From Entonaema liquescens (lineage: Eukaryota; Ascomycota; Sordariomycetes; Xylariales; Xylariaceae), in NCBI GenBank assembly GCA_902805475.1, contig CADCSX010000005.1:507501-571500 (forward strand): 64,000 nt of DNA, in the 5' to 3' direction. A program made the translations under genes and the position numbers. Shown piece after piece: positions 59,675 to 64,000 of the stretch. Below the pieces are notes generated by a model that saw only the letters and a list, made by a program, of their open reading frames with translations, was not told where the DNA came from and searched no databases. The stretch's first letter is position 1. Each line of letters begins with the position of its first letter.

Positions 59675-60740
59675 TTAGCTGTTAAGGAACGAATGCAAGA
59701 TGTTCCCGGCCTCCTTCTCAATCTCCTTAAGAAATTTCTAGAGCTGAATCAGTACATCGCGCCCATCTACGACCTGCGGGATATGGGGCCGGTAGGACTT
59801 ACCTCCTCATACGTCATCATCTCCTCCACGACGTCCTTGCTAGCTCTGTCGAGATCTTTACCAAATCCGGCGAGGGCTTCGGCGTGGGAAGCGGACGCGG
59901 AGGGCGATATACCGCTTACTACATTAGTCCCGATTAGGAGGATCTCGTCGGCAGCGCCGTCGGACCCCTTTCGTGACAGCGTCTCCTCTCCAAGGTCCTC
60001 AATCTCAGCTTGGACTTCCGCCTAGGACGCCCAGAGGTCGTTGAGCTCGGCGATGGAGGTTTCGAGTTTTTTCTCGAAGGAGGATATAGCGTCACGGATG
60101 GCTACTGCATCAGTACGCTCATGGCCGTCTTCACCGATAGCGGTGTAGTCTACAGTTAGGTCCTGGAGGGGTGAGATGAGTTTGTTGAGTTGAGCTTCTA
60201 GAGAAGCCATCTTCTGGCGGTTGGCGCGGATATTGGCTTCACTCTGCGCTACAAGATCTGCTTCGGCTTCTTCGAGAGCGGCTATGGCAGCACTATGGAC
60301 TGTTGCGCGGAGGTTGGAGTAACGCTCTAGGGGTGGGCGATGTTAATGGGAGTTGTGTTGAATTAAGTGGAAAACAATTTGAGAATATTAAAAACCGGCC
60401 CTTGATAACAAAGTGTTTCATTTGAAGATCCTTGAAAGAACTTACCATCAAGTTCCAAGACCAACGGTGGCTCAGGGTCGGGAGATGGACTACGACGCTG
60501 TCGTCGGTTATGGACGTGACTCGGGGTCTGATCGTCTTCATCCACCCTTGGCCTCCTGTATCTGTCGAAAAGCGGAGCGACCGAATAATGAGTCTTTCTA
60601 TGTTTCTTGGGGGCAGGTGGACGGGCATCTTCATCTTCATCCTCGTCTATTCCTAGACGATGCTTAAAGGATTTCAGGGGGGCAGGAGAATTGGTCTTCA
60701 CAGGGGTTGGAAATATGTCTGTGTGTAAGCGCGCAAACAT
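59675..60740 (-). pseudogene. Coiled-coil protein interrupted by one in-frame TAG
   Basis: Exons 60740-60446, 60326-59803 and 59737-59675 are in frame with each other and divide exactly by three (293 codons before the stop). The N-terminus is acidic/basic and Ser/Pro-rich with a KHRLG and KKHRKTH region, possibly nuclear. From about residue 100 it is a long coiled coil (AIAALEEAEADLVAQSEANIR, FEKKLETSIAELNDLW). Only one lesion is seen: TAG at 60024-60022 between ..NDLWAS and AEVQAEIEDLGEE. CAG to TAG would be a CpA-to-TpA change of RIP type. As it stands the product would be 199 residues. I do not recognise the family. It might be a live gene with a shortened product, a recent pseudogene, or a sequence error. 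Confidence 0.6.
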
Positions 60741-61360
60741 GATGAGGACGTGGGGTCTGAGAGATATGAATGAGATGAGAGACGATTCGAAATGAAATAG
60801 AATAAATTAGTATAAGATGCGATTACTCTGTTCTGGGAATGGATTGATTGCGTGAGAAAAATATACGTAGGGTAAATCACGAGAACAGAGGTTAGAATAT
60901 CCTAGTCTAAGCTAGATGATATATGGAAGTTTACGACCTCGAAGACATGAACATGTGGGATGTTCCGTCTGGGTTTGAATTAAGTTGAGCTTAGAAGCCG
61001 AATCGCCCTGCTAGAAACTCTCGGATTGGCTATATGGAAGTTACGAGTGAGAGCTGCTTCCCCTATATCATGAAGTATACATACCTATGTACCTATGTAC
61101 CTACGTAATCACTTCATATGACTTTTGCTCTTTCCCTTTTCTATCGCATCACTTTTATAAGTCACTCTTGTGTTGGTAAGTGCTATACCTGTATTTTTGT
61201 ATAATTATGTAACATGTATCTAATCACCTATGTACATAGGTAGGTAAGGGCACGCTCTCTCCTATTTTGTCCATGCTGTAATTAGTTGTGTATTTGAAGT
61301 TACTTGTCATAACTCACTCCAATAATAACACTGCAGCTCCGATGTTTTATTACTATTCGC
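60741..61360. other. Intergenic, nothing recognised
   Basis: About 620 bp, AT-rich, with TACCTATGTACCTA-like short repeats (61,080-61,105 and 61,228-61,246). It is the promoter side of the coiled-coil gene and the 3' side of the next gene. Confidence 0.5.
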
Positions 61361-62348
61361 CTACGATGCTCTGATCAGCACAGGCACCATTGCGCCAGCT
61401 GATACCCAAACATCGGGATGGCCGATAACACCGTACAGAGCTCTGAGGAAGCCGGAGTGTGCTGTGAATGAGAGGATCGCCTTATCATCTCGTTGGAAAA
61501 TGTCTTGCAGAAGCCCCTTCACTCGGTCAGCAATCTCGCCCTCCGACTCTCGAACATCCTTTTTCCAGAGCTCATCCGCCTCGGTAAGCGTCGATTCAAT
61601 CTGGAAGCCGGGAAAGTTCGCCGCAATCCAACTTCTCGAACTACGACGGTCACAAGTATGCTTCCCGAAACGCTCTCGCATCTTCTCCTTGATGATTGGT
61701 CTAAAAGGTCGATCAGCTGGTACGTCGAGGCCCGAGTATGTGATGCTACTCGTCTCGAGACAACGAGCAAGAGGACTCGTGTAATATCTCTGTGGCGTCG
61801 GCATTCCTGTCGCGATTGCATTGCGCCAGAAGTCATTCAATGCTTGCGCTTGCTGCTTTCCCTTTGCTGCCAGCACAGAGTCAGCCCAAAAAGTACGACC
61901 ATCGCCGTCAAGGTGCGACCAGTACGACTATATTAGATACGTGAGTTAGCATGGGCTAGAGCTAGAGATATAAAGGGGGAATGCTTACCTCCCACTCCTG
62001 TCGTCCTACTTCCGCCTCCTTGAGGTTATGGTAGCCTTGGCCGTGTCTGATGAGGAAAACCAGCTTATACTGGACGTTGTCCTGAGCGCTCTTGTTCAAG
62101 AACTCTAAGTAGTGGACGAATCGCTCCCATTGACTTTTCTCGCCTTTTGGGTCGAAGGCCGCGTCTGTCTCATAGGCACGATCTATGAGGCCCATGTTTG
62201 GTAGTGTTGTCTATGTCTCCATTAGTTCATGCTCATCTTTTACATATGAGAAGCCTTGACATACCGCTCTAAACGAAGGCCCGGTGGGCTCGTCGTGGTG
62301 GCGAAAGAAGCCGGAGACAACCCGGAACGAGTTGAACTGCATCGCCAT
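61361..62348 (-). CDS. Phosphoglycerate-mutase / histidine-phosphatase family protein
   Basis: Three exons (62348-62265, 62210-61989, 61927-61361) give 290 residues in frame. The catalytic R-H-G is in KLVFLIRHGQGYHNLKEAEVG. A region with Arg and Glu (SPLARCLETSSITY) and the second catalytic His in ILSFTAHSGFLRALYGVIG complete the active site. The WxxxDVRESEGEIADRVKGLL helix is typical of the fungal YKR043C/SPAC5H10.03-like group, which contains sugar-phosphate phosphatases rather than glycolytic mutases. The substrate is not readable. ATGs at 62348 and 62342 are both possible starts. No signal peptide is evident. Confidence 0.88.
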
Positions 62349-62802
62349 GATAGAGTCGATGCTTGCGTTGATAGTTAAGTGTTGAGGTAAGAGCTGGGTC
62401 GTAAAGAGGTGGTGTTGGATATAGAAAAGGGAGAATATACCCTTCAGACCAAGGAGAAGAGAGAATATATACCCTTCAGTCTCGACTTCGATTTGCGCTA
62501 ACCAAATAAAAACTTTGTGTAGTTCACTCAAATCACTCAAATACCTGATTCTGAAACTGAATATAGTAAGTGACTAACTTGATGAATCTTACTACTAGTC
62601 ATATATATAAGCACTTTCCCGTAGGACACACGGGTGTAGCCTTGCATTGCGCCACCACAACCAATAACCAGAGTCACACAATGACTACGGCCTCCAAAGG
62701 AATATCGCTTTGTTTTCTCCGAGTCAATCTTCCTCTGAGAAACAAACTCACCCAATCGAATATTCATTATATTAGGAACAATGGTATTCACCAACTACTG
62801 AC
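62349..62802. promoter_or_regulatory. Divergent promoter region, mutase-family / HET gene
   Basis: About 450 bp between divergent starts. It contains a duplicated AGGGAGAATATACCCTTCAG / AGAGAGAATATATACCCTTCAG-like segment (62,427-62,482), which could be a short local duplication. No gene is seen. Confidence 0.4.
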
Positions 62803-64000
62803 ATGTGGTGTTTCAGTAACGCCCTGACGCTAGGAAAGAGATGGAAAAGACTTACTAACAGAAACAAAGGCTTGAGACATTCACATCCCAATATTGAAAC
62901 CGAAAATACATTGGAAGATTTTTCCTATTCAACCGTCTCGCTTCATATTCAGCAATGCAGTTCTAAGCCGACATTCGAAGAATCTAGCTCGACAATCCCT
63001 AAAACTATTCGACTGCTTAGAATACTCCCGGGCAGGGTGAATGGCTTACTTGCGTGTTGCATTCGGTCTGTCGACCTGAATGCTTCTTCAACTCCGAAAT
63101 ATGACGCTGTTTCGTACACCTGGGAGCAAGACAAAGCCAATAAGAGAAACGGCGATAAAACGAGTCATCATATAATAGTCTGTAACCAAACACGAGTCCT
63201 AGTAAAAGAAAACCTCTTCAATTGCCTAGTACAGCTTGAAAAGAATGGCCAACACCGCGACCGGGACCTTTGGGTTGATGCGATATGCATCAATCAAAGC
63301 CACGACACTGAACGCAATTCGCAAGTCAGCATTATGGCAGACATCTATGAGTTGGCGGACCGTGTGATTGTGTGGCTTGGCACCGCTGACGAATTCACGC
63401 AAAAAGCATCAGAGCTGATAGGAAGTTTAAGTCAGCTGAAAGATGATGATATGCGCGCAATCAGTCCTCAAGCATTTGACAATGCACGCAATAAAATTTT
63501 GCTGGGATACTCAAATTCGCTAGAACACTGGAAAGCGGTGGCTTTGCTCTTTGGAAGAAGATGGTTTACACGAGCATGGGTTGTTCAGGAGCTGATTTTA
63601 GCCCGCGATACAACTATTTTGTGCGGCGATTACATCTTCGACTGGGACAAGATGGTTCGTGTCTCGGATTTCCTTGCAAAACGAACATCTGTAAACACAT
63701 TTAAGGAATACCCTTTCGATAATACTGACCCCCATTCTCTTTCGTACAAGAATCCTACGAAATTAGCAGCAATCAAAAGGGACATTCGTGCTAAAGATAA
63801 GAATACTTTTCTTTACACTCTGGTTAGATGCCGCACTTACGACGCCAAGGAGAAGCACGATAAAGTATATTCGTTTCTTGGCCTGGTCAATTGTCGAAGC
63901 CCCGATCACCCCGAATTATATCCAAATTACGATGAAAGCGTTGCAAAGGTATATACTGATGTTGCTAAGTATATCCTCACGACCTCGGGGGATCTACACG
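62803..64000 (+). CDS. HET-domain protein, 5' part (cut by window end)
   Basis: An uninterrupted frame from ATG 62803 to the window edge, at least 399 codons. The HET domain has all its usual blocks: YDAVSYTWEQD (about residue 100), LFNCLVQLEK, RDLWVDAICINQSHDTERNSQVSIMADIYELADRVIVWLG and WFTRAWVVQELILARD. KHDKVYSFLGL comes later. HET domains are found in fungal heterokaryon-incompatibility and other nonself-recognition proteins and are thought to trigger cell death when activated. The start is the only in-frame ATG after the upstream stop at 62,773. The rest of the gene, including any partner-recognition domain, is outside the window. Confidence 0.9.
   Translation, partial: MWCFSNALTLGKRWKRLTNRNKGLRHSHPNIETENTLEDFSYSTVSLHIQQCSSKPTFEESSSTIPKTIRLLRILPGRVNGLLACCIRSVDLNASSTPKYDAVSYTWEQDKANKRNGDKTSHHIIVCNQTRVLVKENLFNCLVQLEKNGQHRDRDLWVDAICINQSHDTERNSQVSIMADIYELADRVIVWLGTADEFTQKASELIGSLSQLKDDDMRAISPQAFDNARNKILLGYSNSLEHWKAVALLFGRRWFTRAWVVQELILARDTTILCGDYIFDWDKMVRVSDFLAKRTSVNTFKEYPFDNTDPHSLSYKNPTKLAAIKRDIRAKDKNTFLYTLVRCRTYDAKEKHDKVYSFLGLVNCRSPDHPELYPNYDESVAKVYTDVAKYILTTSGDLH

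Noticed and set aside
59522..60025. 167-codon plus-strand frame
   Set aside because: Mostly antisense to the 3' exons of the coiled-coil gene, whose spliced exons are in frame and protein-like.

Overview
The window is nuclear DNA of a filamentous ascomycete (Pezizomycotina, probably Sordariomycetes; the class is inference). Evidence: many genes have short GT-AG introns (about 46-120 bp) with CTAAC/CTAAT-like branch points; there is an extremely AT-rich, RIP-like block at the left edge; and the gene content is typically fungal (HET-domain gene, GtaA glutaminase, GH92 mannosidase, Ser/Thr-rich wall protein, PKA regulatory subunit). Exon coordinates in the entries were worked out by hand from splice sites and reading-frame continuity. 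Where a total length is given, the summed exons divide by three.

Left part (1-27.7 kb) is accessory. An AT-rich block (1-1.34 kb) abuts a broken, RIP-scarred KS-AT fragment of a highly-reducing-type polyketide synthase. Next come an apparently intact SAM methyltransferase and a frameshifted rhodopsin-domain membrane protein, together resembling a decayed secondary-metabolite locus. A 310-bp TA-flanked MITE, an uncharacterised ORF, a secreted GH92 mannosidase, a DUF4267-like membrane protein and a small secreted protein with a duplicated cysteine motif follow. Then come a beta-lactamase-fold hydrolase and a very repetitive Ser/Thr-rich cell-wall-like protein. About 6.3 kb without a recognisable gene ends this part.

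Middle part (27.7-53.1 kb) is mostly conserved housekeeping sequence: GtaA-type glutaminase (+), neutral ceramidase (-), splicing factor SPF27 (+), PKA regulatory subunit (-), ethanolamine-phosphate cytidylyltransferase (-), a PhyH-type dioxygenase (+), an HRP1-type two-RRM protein (-), GYP1-type TBC Rab-GAP (+) and an Old-Yellow-Enzyme-like flavin oxidoreductase (-). The HRP1 gene has a ~1.1-kb intron holding a phase-compatible 234-bp cassette or alternative first exon, the most interesting signal in the window. It also has an apparent one-base frameshift.

Right part (53.1-64 kb) has a second MITE (573 bp, 90-bp terminal inverted repeats, TA flanks), a branched-chain aminotransferase without an obvious mitochondrial presequence, a coiled-coil protein interrupted by a single in-frame TAG, a histidine-phosphatase/phosphoglycerate-mutase-family protein, and the 5' part of a HET-domain gene cut by the window edge.

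No rRNA, tRNA or CRISPR array could be supported.
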